Counted from the stretch's first letter, positions 17,298-26,256 are shown. The stretch: 64,000 nt of DNA from Agrobacterium salinitolerans (GCF_002008225.1 NZ_MRDH01000002.1:62001-126000); one strand, 5' to 3'. The notes: generated from the sequence alone by a model not told the origin. Program-made: numbers and translations.

Positions 17298-18131
17298 ATG
17301 TTTGATGTCACCGCGAATGGCGTTTCGATCCCGGCGCTCGGCTTCGGCACGTTTCGTATCCCCGGCGCCGATGTGCTGCGCATCGTTCCCCATGCGCTGA
17401 AGGCCGGCTTTCGCCATATCGATACCGCCCAGATCTACGGCAACGAAGCCGAGGTCGGCGAAGCCATTGCTGCTTCGGGCGTGGCGCGCAGCGAGGTGTT
17501 TCTCACCACCAAGGTCTGGGTCGAGAATTACAGGCACGATGCCTTCCTCGCCTCCGTGGATGAGAGCTTGAAAAAGCTGAAGACCGACTATGTCGACCTG
17601 CTGCTGCTGCATTGGCCGAATGAGGCGGTTTCGCTTGCCGAACAGATCGGCGCGCTGAACGCGGTGAGGCAGGCCGGCAAGGTTCGCCATATCGGCGTTT
17701 CCAATTTCAGCACGGCGCTGATGGCCGAGGCGGTGAAGCTGTCCAGGGCCCCGATCGTGACCAACCAGATCGAATACCACCCCTATATCGATCAGGATGT
17801 GGTTATCGCCGCGGCAAAGGCCGCCGGCATGTCGGTGACGGGGTATTACGGCATGGCCGATGGCAAGGTCTTCACCGATCCGGTGCTGAAAGAAATCGCC
17901 GCAGGCCGTGGCAAGTCGGTGGCGCAGGTGGTGCTGCGCTGGCTCGTGCAGCAGCCGGGTGTCGTCGCATTGTCGAAAACGGTCAGCGAAGCCCGCGTCG
18001 ATGAAAATCTCGCCATCTTCGACTTTGAACTTTCTGCCGATGAAATGGCGGCGATCCATGCGCTCGCCGGACCGGACGGCCGCATTGTTTCGCCGGACGG
18101 GCTTGCGCCTGTCTGGGACGAAGCTGCCTGA
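17298..18131 (+). CDS. Aldo/keto reductase (2,5-diketo-D-gluconate reductase-like)
   Basis: A cytosolic NADPH-dependent carbonyl reductase with a TIM-barrel fold, 277 residues. The catalytic tetrad is complete: Asp42 and Tyr47 in DTAQIYGNE, Lys72 in LTTKVW, His105 in LLLHWPN. The conserved VSNFS and NQIEYHPY segments and the C-terminal coenzyme-binding loop (VVALSKTVSEAR) are present; the usual P-K before the phosphate-binding loop is altered. AAAGGAG lies seven bases before the ATG. It follows the MFS exporter closely, suggesting reduction of a reactive carbonyl and export of it or a related compound. Confidence 0.93.
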   Translation: MFDVTANGVSIPALGFGTFRIPGADVLRIVPHALKAGFRHIDTAQIYGNEAEVGEAIAASGVARSEVFLTTKVWVENYRHDAFLASVDESLKKLKTDYVDLLLLHWPNEAVSLAEQIGALNAVRQAGKVRHIGVSNFSTALMAEAVKLSRAPIVTNQIEYHPYIDQDVVIAAAKAAGMSVTGYYGMADGKVFTDPVLKEIAAGRGKSVAQVVLRWLVQQPGVVALSKTVSEARVDENLAIFDFELSADEMAAIHALAGPDGRIVSPDGLAPVWDEAA

Positions 18132-18282
18132 CAATGAGAGCCGGGGAGGGAACGCCCTTCCCGGTTTTCTTAGTGTGAGAAATCTTCGCGCATTGCGCAT
18201 GGCGATGCGCATCACAGCCCATAGAAACGATGCATCTCACATCGGACGTGGTGACGATTTATCCGTCTTTTTTTTGGGAAAC

Positions 18283-18357
18283 TGGAGCGGGCGAAGGGAT
18301 TTGAACCCTCGACCCCAACCTTGGCAAGGTTGTGCTCTACCCCTGAGCTACACCCGC
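18283..18357 (-). tRNA. tRNA-Gly (anticodon GCC)
   Basis: On the minus strand the sequence folds as a standard tRNA: acceptor stem GCGGGTG/CGCCCGC (one T-G pair), D arm with TAGCTCAGGGGTAGAGC, anticodon arm with CTTGCCAAG, T arm GTTCAAATC, and an encoded CCA end. The anticodon GCC reads GGC and GGT glycine codons. The flanking stretches 18132-18282 and 18358-18741 show no ORF I support; the latter is AT-rich near its end and probably holds the promoter of the next gene. Confidence 0.97.
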
Positions 18358-18741
18358 TCAAATCCACCGGTCCGGGGTAGTTCGCTGAACCGTGGGCCGC
18401 CAAGTGGCGACGGGTGCTATATCGCTCAATCGTTTTTGGAATGCAATAGTTTCTTTTGCGGTTTCGGTGGAAATCCGCCTGTGTGCGGATTTATCCGAAA
18501 TCTGGCTGCCATTACGGGCGCAAGCGCAGGGAATTTCCGCTGAAGATGTTGTTTCAGTTGGTTTTTATCTCCCTGTGACGGGGGTGGCGGCCGGCGGGAA
18601 GGCCAGAAAATAACCTGTTTACATTTGGTTAAAATCTGATTCGACAAGTGATTCGTTCGGGTGTACAAATTGCCTGTCCACGAAAAATCCGAAACGATAT
18701 TGGGAACGATACTTGGCATATCATCATCGGGAGGATGAGCC

Positions 18742-18963
18742 TTGTCGTACGCAGCTTTTGAAAGAGTTGGCGCACAATTGTCGCCAGAGCAGATCACCGA
18801 TCTACAGAATATTTTCGATGGCGTATGTTTCGAGTGCCTTCAAGATCGCAGCAGCCATGTCGCCAATGAGTGCGCAGCGGTTTTGATCCGAAGCGCCCAG
18901 CGCGGCATTCTCGACCATGAAATGTTGCGCGATATAGGGCTTGCGGTCTTACGTCGGCATTGA
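18742..18963 (+). CDS. Small hypothetical protein (73 aa, TTG start)
   Basis: The product starts MSYAAFERVGAQLSPEQITD from a TTG codon supported by GGGAGGA seven bases upstream; no ATG is available nearby. It is soluble and helical with two Cys in VCFECL. A strong terminator follows 18 bases after the stop, and an AT-rich promoter-like region precedes it, so it looks like a complete single-gene transcription unit. I do not recognise a family. Confidence 0.65.
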   Translation: MSYAAFERVGAQLSPEQITDLQNIFDGVCFECLQDRSSHVANECAAVLIRSAQRGILDHEMLRDIGLAVLRRH

Positions 18964-18981
18964 TTGCGCCATTCCGTTAAA

Positions 18982-19008
18982 AAAGCGCCCGGGTATCTCG
19001 GGCGCTTT
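18982..19008. terminator. Bidirectional terminator between the small hypothetical gene and dps
   Basis: A perfect 10-bp stem AAAGCGCCCG/CGGGCGCTTT with a 7-base loop is flanked by T-rich sequence on both strands (TTTGCTGTTT on plus, CTTTTTTAAC on minus). It can end both convergent genes. Confidence 0.85.
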
Positions 19009-19039
19009 GCTGTTTGGGCAGGCGAGAGCCGTTTTCCGC

Positions 19040-19528
19040 TCAGCTTTTCTCCTGCACATGCGCTTCGAGAAACCAGAGCGACTTGTCGAGATCGCGCGAG
19101 GCGGCGGTGAAGATGTCGGCCGTCGTCGGATCACCGGCCTCGTCGGAATCGTCGATCGCCTTGCGGATCATGTTGGCCACATCGCCATAACGCTCGATCA
19201 GGGCGTCCAGATGGTCATGGATCTTGTAGATATCGGTCGGATAGGCCTTGAGCTTTGTCGTTGAGGAGACCGATTGCAGGCTGCCGAGCGCCGTGCCACC
19301 AAGCTGGACCACACGCTCGGCAATCGTGTCGCCGTGATTGTCGAGTTGGGCGCGGAACGTGTCGAGAAGTTCATGGACGGCGATGAATTGCGGGCCCTTG
19401 AGGTTCCAGTGCGCCTGCTTGGTGACGAGCGCAAGGTCGATGATGGAAGCGAGCGATTCATTGAGAATACCGATCACGGTCGACTTGGCGTTGGAAGGCA
19501 GGTCGTTCTTCGTCTTGTGCGTCTTCAT
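19040..19528 (-). CDS. dps: Dps-family DNA-protecting ferritin-like protein
   Basis: It forms a dodecamer that stores iron, uses H2O2 to oxidise Fe(II) and shields DNA in stationary phase or oxidative stress. The 162-residue protein has the complete intersubunit ferroxidase site in canonical spacing: His40 and His52 from one subunit, Asp56, Asp67 and Glu71 (HGDTIAERVVQLGG) from the other. The lysine-containing N-terminus (MKTHKTKNDLPSNAKS) could mediate DNA binding. ATG 19528 is preceded by AGGAGACATCG. It lies convergent to an unrelated small gene and 122 bases downstream of the siderophore ATPase gene, which fits the iron theme of this region. Confidence 0.94.
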   Translation of the reverse strand: MKTHKTKNDLPSNAKSTVIGILNESLASIIDLALVTKQAHWNLKGPQFIAVHELLDTFRAQLDNHGDTIAERVVQLGGTALGSLQSVSSTTKLKAYPTDIYKIHDHLDALIERYGDVANMIRKAIDDSDEAGDPTTADIFTAASRDLDKSLWFLEAHVQEKS

Positions 19529-19650
19529 CGATGTCTCCTGAAGTTGCGGACGGAATGCCGCTTTGGAAAAGTCCGTCGTTTAACGTCCGGGCCTGCGGCC
19601 GTGTTCCATGCCAGGCGCTGGGACAGCAAAAATCCTGCACAATCATCGTG

Positions 19651-20409
19651 TCATTCGTAAAACAGGCAGATGCGTCGGCCGTCTATCTCATTGACGCGGA
19701 TCGGCATGTCGTAGATGTCCTTGAGGACGTCCGGACGGATGATCTCGTTCGCCGGCCCCTGATGGCGGATGCGGCCTTCGCGCATGGCGATGATGGTGTC
19801 GGAATACCAGGAGGCGAAGTTGATGTCGTGCAGCACCAGAACCACGGTCTTCTTCAGCTCGTCAGCGGCGCGGCGCATGGTCTTCATCATGCTGGAGGCG
19901 TGTTTCATGTCGAGGTTGTTGAGCGGCTCGTCGAGCAGCACGTAATCCGTGTCCTGGCACAGCACCATGGCCACGAAGGCGCGCTGGCGCTGGCCGCCGG
20001 AAAGCTCGTCCAGAAACCGGCCGGCAAGGGCTTCGAGATTGAGATATTCCAGCGCCCGGTCGATATGGACCTTGTCTTCTATGGTGGGGCGGCCCTTGGA
20101 ATAGGGGTAACGGCCGAAACCGACGAGGTCTCGCACCGTCAGGCGCGAGGAGATGTGGTTGTCCTGCCGCAGGATAGAAAGCCGCTTCGCCAGCGTATCG
20201 GATGGGGTTTTGGTCACATCCAGACCGTCCACCGTCACCGTTCCGGCATCCATCGACATCAGCCTTGCGACGATGGAGAGCAGGGTCGATTTTCCCGCCC
20301 CGTTCGGCCCGATGATGGAGGTGACGCCGCCTGCCGGAATGGAGACGGAGACGCCATCGACGACGAGGCTGTCGCCATAGGATTTGCTGATCTGACTGGC
20401 GATGATCAT
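19651..20409 (-). CDS. Siderophore ABC importer, ATP-binding subunit (YclP/FatE-like)
   Basis: The cytosolic ATPase that powers ferric-siderophore uptake. The 252-residue protein has Walker A GPNGAGKST (about 34-42), Q-loop RQDNH, signature LSGGQRQR, Walker B DYVLLDEP and the switch His in LVLHD. The RQDNHISSRLTVRDLVGFGRYPYSKGR segment is typical of FepC-type ATPases. Its start overlaps the stop of the permease gene by four bases (ATGA), which indicates translational coupling. It is the last gene of the operon binding protein - permease - permease - ATPase. Confidence 0.94.
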   Translation of the reverse strand: MIIASQISKSYGDSLVVDGVSVSIPAGGVTSIIGPNGAGKSTLLSIVARLMSMDAGTVTVDGLDVTKTPSDTLAKRLSILRQDNHISSRLTVRDLVGFGRYPYSKGRPTIEDKVHIDRALEYLNLEALAGRFLDELSGGQRQRAFVAMVLCQDTDYVLLDEPLNNLDMKHASSMMKTMRRAADELKKTVVLVLHDINFASWYSDTIIAMREGRIRHQGPANEIIRPDVLKDIYDMPIRVNEIDGRRICLFYE

Positions 20410-21374
20410 CGCGCACCCCGTTTCAAAATTAGACCGATAAAGACGATACCGCCGAGAAATTCGATGATGATCGAGAGCGCCGTATCGAAGGCGAAAACCC
20501 GCTCCAGTACCACCTGGCCGCCCACCAGACAGATTACGGCGATGAGGATTGCCGCGGGCAGCACATAGGCGTGTTTGCCGTTGCCGGTAAGATAATGGGC
20601 AAGGGCCGCGACCAGCAGGCCGAAGAACATGACGGGGCCGACCAGCGCTGTGGAGACGGCGACCAGCACGGAGACCAGCACGAGGATGATAGTGACCGTG
20701 CGCTTATATTCGACGCCGAGGCTGATGGCCGTCGCGCGGCCGAGCGAGAGGACGTCGAGCGTGTGCGTGAGCCTGAGCCCGATGATGGTCACCACGCCGA
20801 TGATGACGGCGGAGACGGCAAGAAGCGTGGGATCGATGGAATTGAAGCTGGCAAACAGCACATCCTGCAGCACGGTATATTCATTGGGGTCGAGCACGCG
20901 CTGCATGAAACCCGAGAGGCTGCGGAAGAAGACGCCAAAAACGATGCCGACCAGCACCAGCAGATGCAGGCTGCGTTCCGCACCGACAAAAAGCCAGCGA
21001 TAGAGCAGGGCGGAAAAAGCGACGAGCAGGCTGGTTTCAGCGAGAAATTTCAGTTGCGGATCGATCATGACGACCGTTGCCGAGCCGAAAACGAAGATCA
21101 GCCCGGTCTGCATCAACACGTAAAGCGAATCGAAACCCATTACCGAAGGAGTGAGGATGCGGTTGTTGGTCACCGTCTGGAACAGCACGGTGGAGACCGC
21201 GATGGCATAGGCCACCAGCAAGAGCGACAGAAGCTTGATGCCGCGAAACGGCAACACGAAGCTCCAGCTCCCTTTTGCGCCGAGCGTCATGAAGGCGGCC
21301 ATGGAGAGGAGTGCGAATGCCGCAAGCACGATGAGAGCGGTTTTTGCACGCCGGTCGGGATGTCTCTCACGCAT
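20406..21374 (-). CDS. Siderophore ABC importer, second permease (FecCD family)
   Basis: A 322-residue inner-membrane protein with about nine or ten hydrophobic helices and the FecCD/BtuC-type cytoplasmic coupling segment (THTLDVLSLGRATAISLGVEYKR, shortened here) that contacts the ATPase. GPVMFFGLLVAALAHYLTG replaces the usual GFVGLIVPH-type motif, as in the YclO-like branch. It overlaps its neighbours on both sides (8 bases with the first permease, 4 with the ATPase). Together the two permeases form the transmembrane heterodimer. Confidence 0.92.
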   Translation of the reverse strand: MRERHPDRRAKTALIVLAAFALLSMAAFMTLGAKGSWSFVLPFRGIKLLSLLLVAYAIAVSTVLFQTVTNNRILTPSVMGFDSLYVLMQTGLIFVFGSATVVMIDPQLKFLAETSLLVAFSALLYRWLFVGAERSLHLLVLVGIVFGVFFRSLSGFMQRVLDPNEYTVLQDVLFASFNSIDPTLLAVSAVIIGVVTIIGLRLTHTLDVLSLGRATAISLGVEYKRTVTIILVLVSVLVAVSTALVGPVMFFGLLVAALAHYLTGNGKHAYVLPAAILIAVICLVGGQVVLERVFAFDTALSIIIEFLGGIVFIGLILKRGAR

Positions 21375-22332
21375 GGTGGCGTTTCCGCAGCAGGAGATAG
21401 AGGAAGAGCGCGCTGCCGATGACGCCGACCACGGTTCCGATGGGTATTTCGTAAGGTGCGCGCACGGTGCGGCCGATGATATCGCAGGAAAGTACGAAGA
21501 CCGCGCCGAGCGTTGCCACCCAGGGCACGGAGCGGCGCATATTGTCGCCGATCATCAGGCTGACGACATTCGGAACGATCAGGCCTAAAAAGGGGATCAT
21601 GCCGACCGTGACGACGACGACAGCGCTCACCAGCGACACGATGGTGAGGCCGAGCGCCATGACGCGGCGGTAGTTCAGACCGAGATTGGTGGTGAAATCG
21701 CGGCCCATGCCTGCCACGGTGAAACGGTCGGCCGCGAGATAGGCGGCGATGGCGAAAAGGAAGCCGACCCACAGCAGTTCGTAACGGCCGCGCAGCACGC
21801 CGGAAAAATCCCCTGTCATCCATGCGCCCAGCGATTGCAGGAGATCGAAACGATAGGCAAAGAAGGTGGTGACGGCGGCAATGACGCCGCCCAGCATGAT
21901 GCCGATCAGCGGCACCAGCAGCACGTCGCGCAAAGGCACCTGCCTCAGGATACGCAGGAAAAGAGCCGTACCGGCGAGCGCGAAAACGGCGGCCACCAGC
22001 ATCTTGCCGAAGATCGGCGTGTCCGGGGCCAGCAGGGTGACGGTGAGCAGGCCGAGGCCGGCGGATTCGGTGGTGCCCGCCGTCGAAGGCTCCACGAAGC
22101 GGTTGCGCACCAGCATCTGCATGATGAGCCCGGCAATCGCCATCGAGCTTCCGGCGAGTATCAGCGCCAGCGTGCGCGGAATGCGGCTGACGAACAGCAC
22201 GCGCAGGGCGTCCGCGCTCGTATCCGGTGCGAAGAGCGTGGCGAGCGAGACATTGCTGACGCCGACGAACAGGCTGGTGATGGCGAGCGTCAGAGCCAGA
22301 AGAAGGGCTGATATGAGGGGTAAGGATTTCAC
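21367..22332 (-). CDS. Siderophore ABC importer, first permease (FecCD family)
   Basis: A 321-residue polytopic FecCD protein. Diagnostic segments are RIPRTLALILAGSSMAIAGLIMQ, FVEPSTAGTTESAGLGLL and VTVGMIPFLGLIVPNVVSLMIGDNMRR, the last being the conserved G-x-I-x-F-x-G-L-x-x-P-x-hydrophobic motif next to the coupling helix. It resembles the YclN/FatD branch. About 200 bases containing a palindromic repeat separate it from the binding-protein gene upstream; whether that repeat lowers permease relative to binding-protein expression is an open possibility. Confidence 0.93.
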   Translation of the reverse strand: MKSLPLISALLLALTLAITSLFVGVSNVSLATLFAPDTSADALRVLFVSRIPRTLALILAGSSMAIAGLIMQMLVRNRFVEPSTAGTTESAGLGLLTVTLLAPDTPIFGKMLVAAVFALAGTALFLRILRQVPLRDVLLVPLIGIMLGGVIAAVTTFFAYRFDLLQSLGAWMTGDFSGVLRGRYELLWVGFLFAIAAYLAADRFTVAGMGRDFTTNLGLNYRRVMALGLTIVSLVSAVVVVTVGMIPFLGLIVPNVVSLMIGDNMRRSVPWVATLGAVFVLSCDIIGRTVRAPYEIPIGTVVGVIGSALFLYLLLRKRHHA

Positions 22333-22404
22333 GTCGATGGTGTTTCGAAAATGGTAAAAGTTCAGGCGGCCTCGCAGGGTGCTGAGAAGGCGTAAACCTT
22401 TCCT

Positions 22405-22493
22405 CCGTCATCCTCGGGCTTGTCCCGAGGATCTGCAACCCATTGATTTAACGATACCTTGGTAGATCCTCGGGTCAAGCCCGAGGATGACGT
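22405..22493. repeat. Inverted palindromic repeat inside the siderophore operon
   Basis: Two inverted arms, 22405-22434 (GTCATCCTCGGGCTTGTCCC...) and 22464-22493, enclose a 29-base loop and can form a long hairpin in the mRNA between the binding-protein gene and the first permease gene. It belongs to the same family as 3534-3609. Confidence 0.85.
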
Positions 22494-22533
22494 CGAGTGT
22501 GGCGCAGCCTTTAGGAGCAAGCGTGCACGGTGC

Positions 22534-23472
22534 TTAAGACTTCTTCTCGGACACGGCCTCGTAGACCTGATCAAGCAGGGTGGTGAGCGCCGTATAACCG
22601 CTGCTGACGATATAGGCGGCCTGCGGGTCGAGATAAACGATCTGTTTTTTCTTCCAGGCATTGGTCTGGTGCACCAGCTCGTTGTCCAGCACCTGTGCGG
22701 CCGCCTTGCCGGGGTCGGTCGCACGGCCGATGCCGGCGTCGCGGTCGATCACGAACAGCCATTCGGGATTGACCTCGGCCAGATATTCGAAGGAGACGAC
22801 GTCGCCGCGGTCGAAACGGTCGTCGATGTCGGCTGCGACTGGCTTGAAGCCGATTTCGGTGTGCAGCCAGCCGGTGCGCGAACTGGGGCCATAAACGCCG
22901 ACCTTTCCGGCATTGGTGACGAGGATCATCGCCGTGCCGGAATTGGGTGCGATCTCCTTCAGCTTCGCTACCTTTTCATCGATCATGGCATCGAGCTTCT
23001 TGGCTTCTTCCTGCTTGCCGAAGATATTGCCGAGCTTGGTGATGTTGGCTTTCACGCTGCCGATGAATTCCTTGGAATCCACCGACATGTCGATGGCGGG
23101 CGTGATCTTCGCAACGTCCGGATATTTCGCCCGCGAACGGCCGCCGACGATGACGAGATCGGCCTCGGCCGCATTGATCGCCTCGTAATCGGGCTCAAAC
23201 AGCGTGCCGACCTTCAGATATTTTCCGTCGGCATATTTCTGCAGATAGACAGGCAGGTTGGAGCCGACGACACCCGTTGGATCGACGCCGAGCGCATCGA
23301 GATTGTCGAGCGAGGGAATATCGAGAACCAGAACTTTCTTCGGGGCCGCTTTCAGCACGGTCTCGCCCTGGGCGTGCTTGATCGTCATGTCTTCGGCATT
23401 TGCCGTGATTGCGCCGAGGCTGAAGGCCGCTGCCGCCAGCAGCCGAACGGGGAAGGTGAAGTTGATGGCCAC
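22534..23472 (-). CDS. Siderophore ABC importer, periplasmic binding protein (FatB/YclQ/CeuE-like)
   Basis: It captures a ferric siderophore in the periplasm. The 312-residue protein has a Sec signal peptide (MAINFTFPVRLLAAAAFSLGAITANA, cleaved before EDMTIKH), then a class III binding-protein fold with KVLVLDIPSLDNLDALGVD opening the first lobe, a long linking helix around TKLGNIFGKQEEAKKLDAMIDEKVAK, and the Arg-containing SSRTGWLHTEIGF segment. The best family guess is the FatB/YclQ group that binds catecholate or mixed carboxylate siderophores. No lipobox is present, as expected for a Gram-negative. It is the first gene of the operon. Confidence 0.92.
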   Translation of the reverse strand: MAINFTFPVRLLAAAAFSLGAITANAEDMTIKHAQGETVLKAAPKKVLVLDIPSLDNLDALGVDPTGVVGSNLPVYLQKYADGKYLKVGTLFEPDYEAINAAEADLVIVGGRSRAKYPDVAKITPAIDMSVDSKEFIGSVKANITKLGNIFGKQEEAKKLDAMIDEKVAKLKEIAPNSGTAMILVTNAGKVGVYGPSSRTGWLHTEIGFKPVAADIDDRFDRGDVVSFEYLAEVNPEWLFVIDRDAGIGRATDPGKAAAQVLDNELVHQTNAWKKKQIVYLDPQAAYIVSSGYTALTTLLDQVYEAVSEKKS

Positions 23473-23581
23473 TTATATGTCCCTTGCACTATGTTCCGAG
23501 CCGGCGGAAACGATCCCACCAGGTTAACTTGATGTTGGCGATCAGCTTTATTGGCAAGGTCGGCGGAAATCAAAATTATGT

Positions 23582-23598
23582 TTTAGAACGATTCTGAA
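23582..23598 (-). promoter_or_regulatory. Candidate Irr (ICE-type) iron-response box
   Basis: TTTAGAACGATTCTGAA is a 7-3-7 palindrome with one mismatch and closely resembles the alphaproteobacterial Irr/ICE operator, built from TTTAGAA and TTCTAAA half-sites. It lies 110 bases upstream of the siderophore-binding-protein start. Regulation by Irr is inferred from this match. Confidence 0.6.
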
Positions 23599-23651
23599 TT
23601 GCGGTGAGCGGGAAATGTGCGGGTGGAAAAGCACGGCCTGCAATCTGTCCG

Positions 23652-23741
23652 GACGTCATCCTCGGCCTTGTGCCGAGGATCTAATCACGTTGAACAAAAT
23701 CGACAGGCCGCAGATCCTCGGCACAAGGCCGAGGATGACGG
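23652..23741. repeat. Inverted palindromic repeat (TCCTCGGCCTTGTGCCGAGGA type)
   Basis: Two inverted arms, 23652-23682 and 23712-23741, differ from the 3534 and 22405 elements in the arm core (CTCGGCCTTGTGCCGAG) but keep the flanking GTCAT and GATGAC ends. The compensated changes within the stem show that pairing, not primary sequence, is preserved. Confidence 0.85.
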
Positions 23742-23752
23742 AAGCACCGTTC

Positions 23753-24010
23753 TCAATCCGGCGGCCAGTCGCCGACGATTGCGCGCCTTTCAAGTTTCAG
23801 GGACCGGTCCGGCTGCACCCGATAAGTCTCAATCGCCAGCCGTCCGTCACCCATCACGAATTCGTTGCTGAGCGTGCTGCCGATGGGGGACTTGGTCAGT
23901 TTGGTTCGCGGCTGTCCGCCATAGGTGATGCTGCCGGGAATGGGCTCGACATCGGGGGCGGTGGTGCAGCCGGCAAGCGCCAGAACCATCATGATCGCAA
24001 TAGTGCGCAT
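23753..24010 (-). CDS. Small lipoprotein of unknown function (85 aa)
   Basis: From ATG 24010, with GGAG nine bases upstream, the product starts MRTIAIMMVLALAGCTTAPD: a short lipoprotein signal with lipobox LAGC (Cys15). The remaining 70 residues, including GSITYGGQPRTKLTKSPIGS and SLKLERRAIVGDWPPD, suggest a small beta-rich periplasmic domain. No known family was recognised. It lies between two transport loci and is probably a single-gene unit. Confidence 0.7.
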   Translation of the reverse strand: MRTIAIMMVLALAGCTTAPDVEPIPGSITYGGQPRTKLTKSPIGSTLSNEFVMGDGRLAIETYRVQPDRSLKLERRAIVGDWPPD

Positions 24011-24078
24011 GTCTTTCTCCTGCGGTTGGCGCAAGTCTATCATGGGCGTGTGCGCATGACACATCCCGTTGGCGTGAA

Positions 24079-24111
24079 TAAAAAAGGCCCCGCATCCGGA
24101 GATACGGGGCC
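24079..24111 (-). terminator. Rho-independent terminator of the tct operon
   Basis: Stem GGCCCCG/CGGGGCC (24086-24092 with 24105-24111) followed on the minus strand by a TTTTTTA run, 27 bases after the tctA stop codon. Confidence 0.88.
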
Positions 24112-24137
24112 AGTTGCCTTGGGAGGCTCGTTGGTTC

Positions 24138-25655
24138 TCAGTCCTCGTTGGCGGCAAGCTGCGTCAGCACGTCGCCACGGCCGCGGATACGCATGATGAG
24201 CGGGATGATGAAGGCTGCGGCTGCCACGATGAAGAGGCCAATGGCGATCGGCGAGGTGAACAGCACCGTCGGGTCGCCCTGGCCGATGGCGAGCGCGCGG
24301 CGCAGCTGCTGTTCGGCAAGCGGGCCGAGGATGAGGCCGACGACCGCAGGCGCGATCGGATAACCGAAGATGCGCATGATGTAACCGAGAATGCCGAAGG
24401 CGAGCAGCATGCCGAGTTCGAAGACCGATGGGTTGGCGCCGATGGTGCCGAGCGTCGCAAACAGCAGGATGCCGGCGTAAAGCCATGGCTTCGGGATGGT
24501 CAGCAGCTTCACCCAGAGACCGACGAGCGGCAGGTTCAGAACCAGCAGCATCAGGTTGGCGATGAACAGGCTGGCGATCAGGCCCCAGACGAGCTGCGGA
24601 TTGGTGGCGAACAGCAGCGGACCGGGTTGCAGGCCATATTGCTGGAAGCCGGCGAGCATGATGGCGGCGGTTGCGGTGGTCGGCAGGCCGAGCGTCAAGA
24701 GCGGCACCAGCGTACCGGCGGCGGACGCATTGTTGGCGGCTTCCGGACCGGCCACGCCTTCGATGGCGCCTTCACCGAATTCTTCCGGATATTTGGTCAG
24801 CTTCTTTTCGGTGGCATAGGAGAGGAAAGTGCCGATTTCAGCACCGCCCGCCGGCATGGCGCCGATGGGGAAGCCGATCAGCGTGCCGCGCAGCCAGGCT
24901 TTCCAGGAGCGCGACCAGTCCTGCGCGCTCATCCAGACCGAGCCCTTGACGGCCTCGACCTTGTCGGGGCCGCTCTGGCCTTGGGCCACGATGAACAGCG
25001 TTTCGCCGATAGCGAACATCGCAACAGCAAGCGTCGTCACTTCCACGCCGTCGAGCAGGTCGGGAATGCCAAAGCTCATGCGGGTCTGGCCGGTCAGCTG
25101 GTCGATACCGACGATGGCAAGGGCAAAGCCGATGAATAGCGAGGTGAGGCCGCGTAGCGCCGAGTCCCCGAAAGCGGAAGAAACGGTGACGAAGGCGAGC
25201 ACCATCAGCGCAAAATATTCACGCGGGCCGAAAACCAGCGCCAGCTTGACGATATAGGGCGCGATAAAGGCGAGCGCGATGGTGGCGATGAGGCCGGCGA
25301 CGAAGGAACCGATGGCGGCGGTGGCCAGCGCCGGACCGCCTCTGCCCTTGCGGGCCATCTTGTTGCCTTCGAGCGCGGTCACGATCGAGGCGCTCTCGCC
25401 CGGTGTGTTGAGCAGGATTGAGGTGGTCGAGCCGCCATACATGCCGCCGTAATAGATGCCGGCGAACATGATGAGCGAACCGGCGGGATCGAGCCTATAG
25501 GTAACGGGCAGAAGCAACGCCACGGTCAGCGCAGGGCCGATGCCGGGCAGAACGCCGACGGCGGTGCCGAGCGTGACGCCGATCAGCGCATAGAGCAGGT
25601 TCATGGGTTGGGCGGCAACCTCAAGACCGTGCAGCAGGAATTCAAAGGTACTCAT
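24138..25655 (-). CDS. tctA: Tripartite tricarboxylate transporter large permease
   Basis: The large membrane subunit of a TctCBA solute importer (citrate-like tricarboxylates or other carboxylates). From ATG 25655 the protein has 505 residues, the usual TctA size, with about eleven or twelve hydrophobic segments. Family signatures are [40 protein letters not shown] and [19 protein letters not shown]. The frame stays open upstream to 26138, but that portion is antisense-like noise over tctB; GGGGGAC precedes ATG 25655. The 106-base gap to tctB has no ORF. It is the last gene of tctCBA. Confidence 0.95.
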   Translation of the reverse strand: MSTFEFLLHGLEVAAQPMNLLYALIGVTLGTAVGVLPGIGPALTVALLLPVTYRLDPAGSLIMFAGIYYGGMYGGSTTSILLNTPGESASIVTALEGNKMARKGRGGPALATAAIGSFVAGLIATIALAFIAPYIVKLALVFGPREYFALMVLAFVTVSSAFGDSALRGLTSLFIGFALAIVGIDQLTGQTRMSFGIPDLLDGVEVTTLAVAMFAIGETLFIVAQGQSGPDKVEAVKGSVWMSAQDWSRSWKAWLRGTLIGFPIGAMPAGGAEIGTFLSYATEKKLTKYPEEFGEGAIEGVAGPEAANNASAAGTLVPLLTLGLPTTATAAIMLAGFQQYGLQPGPLLFATNPQLVWGLIASLFIANLMLLVLNLPLVGLWVKLLTIPKPWLYAGILLFATLGTIGANPSVFELGMLLAFGILGYIMRIFGYPIAPAVVGLILGPLAEQQLRRALAIGQGDPTVLFTSPIAIGLFIVAAAAFIIPLIMRIRGRGDVLTQLAANED

Positions 25656-25761
25656 GGGCAGATGTCCCCCAAGTCGAGCAAATGAGCGGGCGGAACGGCT
25701 GGCTTTTGCGTCATTGCGCGCCAGCTGTTCCCGTGATCTCGAATTTTGGTCGGAATGGCTG

Positions 25762-26256
25762 TCAGAAGAACAGCCGCTCCAGAGGCCCGGCAGGCAGCGA
25801 AAGCTGCAGCAGCCGCGCGAAGATGAACCAGATGAAGAAGCTGAGCGCGATGCCGATGGGGATCGAATACCAGAGCTTGCGTTTGCCGAAGGCACGCGCC
25901 GTAAAGGCAAAAAGCAGGCCGGTGGCAATGGAGAACCCCGCGACGTTGAGCAGCAACATCTGCGCGGCAAGGCCAGCGACGACCCAGATAACCGGGGCGA
26001 TTTCCTGTTTGTCGCGCGCGGGGAAATCACCGCGCCAGGCCTCGATGGCTGTCCACAGCGCCAGGCCGACAAGACAGAAGCCGATGGCGTAAGGCACCGT
26101 CGCCGGGCCGACCGGCGAATAACCGGTGACACTTGCAAGACGGGCGCTGTCCCAGAAGATCACGCAGGCGATGATGACGAGGAAGACGGCGATCGCCAGC
26201 GCCGCCCAGTCAGGGCGGCGCTTTTGATGCTGCGAAGGGTTGGAACCCTGGCTCAT
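25762..26256 (-). CDS. tctB: Tripartite tricarboxylate transporter small permease
   Basis: A 164-residue inner-membrane protein with four hydrophobic helices (starting about residues 17, 52, 86 and 130), the standard TctB architecture, including [28 protein letters not shown]. It overlaps the end of tctC by four bases (ATGA), indicating coupling. It partners TctA to form the translocation unit. Confidence 0.92.
   Translation of the reverse strand: MSQGSNPSQHQKRRPDWAALAIAVFLVIIACVIFWDSARLASVTGYSPVGPATVPYAIGFCLVGLALWTAIEAWRGDFPARDKQEIAPVIWVVAGLAAQMLLLNVAGFSIATGLLFAFTARAFGKRKLWYSIPIGIALSFFIWFIFARLLQLSLPAGPLERLFF

Noticed and set aside
15962-17383. 473-codon open frame on the minus strand
   Set aside because: It is antisense to the MFS exporter, with low-complexity Gly/Asp/Glu/Arg content and no plausible start context.
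18283-18357. Integration site at tRNA-Gly
   Set aside because: I saw no integrase and no repeated tRNA 3' end on either side; the flanking genes look like ordinary chromosome.
19531-20568. 345-codon open frame on the plus strand
   Set aside because: It is antisense to the siderophore ATPase gene, whose Walker and signature motifs are clear.
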